Assembly: GCA_028293775.1 (NCBI GenBank)
Contig: JAQGOD010000392.1
Coordinates: 1-7,700, forward strand
Length of the DNA stretch: 7,700 bases
From: Gammaproteobacteria bacterium
Lineage (GTDB): Bacteria > Pseudomonadota > Gammaproteobacteria > Steroidobacterales > Steroidobacteraceae
Direction of reading: 5' to 3'
Shown here one piece after another: positions 6,797 through 7,700 of the stretch (its first letter is position 1; the number at the start of each line of letters is the position of its first letter). The position numbers and the translations under genes are program-made. Under the pieces are notes generated by a model. It saw nothing but the letters and a program-made list of their open reading frames with translations, was not told where the DNA came from and did not search any database.

Positions 6797-6808
6797 CATT
6801 TCACAACA
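6788..6808. promoter_or_regulatory. Operator-like inverted repeat over the receptor -10/+1
   Basis: TGTTGT (6788-6793) and ACAACA (6803-6808) are perfect 6-bp arms separated by 9 bases. The repeat covers the -10 and the predicted start point, a typical place for a repressor dimer to block transcription. The inner part TGTAA-N5-TCACA resembles half a CRP/FNR site, but the spacer is one base short of the CRP consensus. The regulator is unknown. Confidence 0.4.
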
Positions 6809-6874
6809 GCATTGGCTGCGTGGGGAAGACGCGCAGCACTTTGCTCGCATTGAGCTTGGGATCGTCTTTAACAA

Positions 6875-6890
6875 AGGGAGAGAATAATTG
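6875..6890 (+). promoter_or_regulatory. Ribosome binding site fixing a TTG start
   Basis: AGGGAGAG (6875-6882) is followed by five bases and then TTG (6888-6890). An in-frame TAA sits immediately upstream at 6885-6887, so translation cannot begin earlier. A TTG at 6903 and a GTG at 6915 are possible but badly spaced from this site and would cut into the signal peptide. Confidence 0.65.
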
Positions 6891-7700
6891 GGGAATACCA
6901 AATTGCAGTATGCCGTGCGCGCGGTACTTGCGGCGGCAGCCGCATCGGCCGTGGGGCCCGCGTATGCGCAAATCGCTCCAGCCGCCGCGAATGACGCTGC
7001 GCTTCAAGAAGTCGTGGTGACCGGATCGCGCTTGGCGCAATCGCCGAACGATGTGTCGATCAGCCCGGTGACCAGCCTGGATTCGCTCGACATCCAGAAA
7101 ACCGGCTTGGTCCGCACTGAGGACTTACTCAACAATTTGCCGCAAGTAGTGGCTGAACAGAGCGGCGGCACCTCGATCAGCTCAAACGGTACCGCCACGG
7201 TCAGTTTGCGCGGCTTGGGATCGCAACGAACTCTCGTGTTGGTAAACGGCACCCGATTGGCGCCGGGCGCAGGCTTGGGTCCCACGACCACCAGCAGCGC
7301 GGATATCAACCAGATTCCCGCCGACCTCATCCAACGGGTCGACGTGCTCACGGGCGGCGCCTCGGCCGTATACGGCGCAGACGCCGTCGCCGGCGTGGTC
7401 AACTTCATTCTCAACACCCATTTCGAAGGCGTCAGAGTCGATGCGAATTACAGTTTCGGCCGCCATAACAACAACAATACAGAGTTGCTTGGGCTTCTCG
7501 CCGCCAAGGGTGACCAAACCCCCAATAGCGTGGTGGATGCCGGCTTCAATAAGGACGTCTCCATTCTGGCCGGGTCCAATTTTGCCGATGGCAAGGGTAA
7601 CGCCACGGTGTATGCCACCTATTTGAAGACCTCCCCCGCAGTGGGCTATCAATACGACTATGCGGGTTGCAGCTTGAATACGCCCAGCACGCTGCCCGGC
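6888..7700 (+). CDS. TonB-dependent outer-membrane receptor (N-terminal part; continues past the window)
   Basis: 271 codons are read from TTG at 6888 to the window end with no stop, so the barrel is mostly missing. Residues 1-27 form a Sec signal peptide: K5 and R11, an Ala-rich core VLAAAAASAVG, and a likely cut after AYA (25-27) before Q28. EVVVTGSR (41-48) is the usual start of the mature plug region. The plug (about 50-176) shows VRTEDLLNNLPQV, TVSLRGLGSQRTLVLVNGTR and RVDVLTGGASAVYGADAVAGVVNF, all standard plug motifs. The first barrel strands follow. Such receptors take up iron chelates, carbohydrates, peptides or other substrates using TonB energy. The ligand cannot be told here. No STN signalling domain is seen ahead of the plug, so an FecA-type sigma/anti-sigma circuit is unlikely. 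It is 336 bp from the transporter on the same strand, with its own promoter. Confidence 0.93.
   Translation, partial: MGNTKLQYAVRAVLAAAAASAVGPAYAQIAPAAANDAALQEVVVTGSRLAQSPNDVSISPVTSLDSLDIQKTGLVRTEDLLNNLPQVVAEQSGGTSISSNGTATVSLRGLGSQRTLVLVNGTRLAPGAGLGPTTTSSADINQIPADLIQRVDVLTGGASAVYGADAVAGVVNFILNTHFEGVRVDANYSFGRHNNNNTELLGLLAAKGDQTPNSVVDAGFNKDVSILAGSNFADGKGNATVYATYLKTSPAVGYQYDYAGCSLNTPSTLPG

Larger units (their letters stand above)
6552..6887. other. Intergenic leader between transporter and TonB receptor
   Basis: 336 bp. No convincing gene, tRNA or insertion sequence was seen. No clear intrinsic terminator follows the transporter stop; only short 4-5 bp dyads are present. The right half contains a promoter (6768-6796), an overlapping inverted repeat (6788-6808), an 85-base presumed 5' leader, and a strong ribosome site just before the receptor start. 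Confidence 0.6.

Noticed and set aside
6788..6808. CRP-binding site.
   Set aside because: TGTAA-N5-TCACA has a five-base spacer and an imperfect left half, while the CRP consensus needs six.
7182..7652. Minus-strand frames at 7004-7417 and 7182-7652.
   Set aside because: They are antisense to the conserved TonB plug motifs.

Overview
The window looks like chromosomal DNA from a GC-rich, Gram-negative proteobacterium. The signs are a TonB-dependent outer-membrane receptor with a Sec signal peptide, a bacterial Ku NHEJ gene, and a large FAD/Fe-S 2-hydroxyacid dehydrogenase of the GlcD/YdiJ type. The mix would fit a free-living gammaproteobacterium (Xanthomonadales/Steroidobacter/Nevskia-like) or a Sphingomonas-like organism. 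That taxonomic guess is inference only. No rRNA, tRNA, CRISPR array, insertion sequence or phage gene was recognised.

Left block (1-1778, all minus strand, read right to left): a compact three-gene cluster. A 75-aa helical protein of unknown function is followed after 10 bp by ku (286 aa). The ku stop TAA shares one base with the ATG of the next gene (TAATG). That next gene encodes a MerR-like winged-helix plus TPR protein and runs off the left edge. The layout suggests one transcript in which Ku and the HTH-TPR protein are translationally coupled. No ligD is visible.

Gap 1779-2206: three inverted repeats cluster at 1870-1962, upstream of the ku cluster, including a perfect 8+2+8 palindrome. 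A weak 60-codon proline-rich frame lies on the plus strand at 1995-2177.

Central block (2207-6551): a 1016-aa membrane-associated-type D-2-hydroxyacid dehydrogenase (minus) and a 410-aa MFS transporter of the anion:cation symporter type (plus) diverge from a 61-bp control region. The natural reading is an uptake-plus-oxidation pair: the permease imports a small (hydroxy)carboxylate, and the flavoprotein oxidises it and passes electrons through its Fe-S/CCG half to the respiratory chain. The substrate cannot be read from sequence.

Right block (6552-7700): a 336-bp leader with a good sigma70-like promoter and an operator-like dyad over its -10, then the 5' part of a TonB-dependent receptor gene that starts at TTG and continues beyond the window. 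It may handle outer-membrane entry of the same or a related substrate, but its separate promoter leaves that open.

The window is mostly recognisable families. The points most worth following are the Ku-coupled HTH-TPR gene with its small upstream partner and dyad cluster, and the operator over the receptor promoter.
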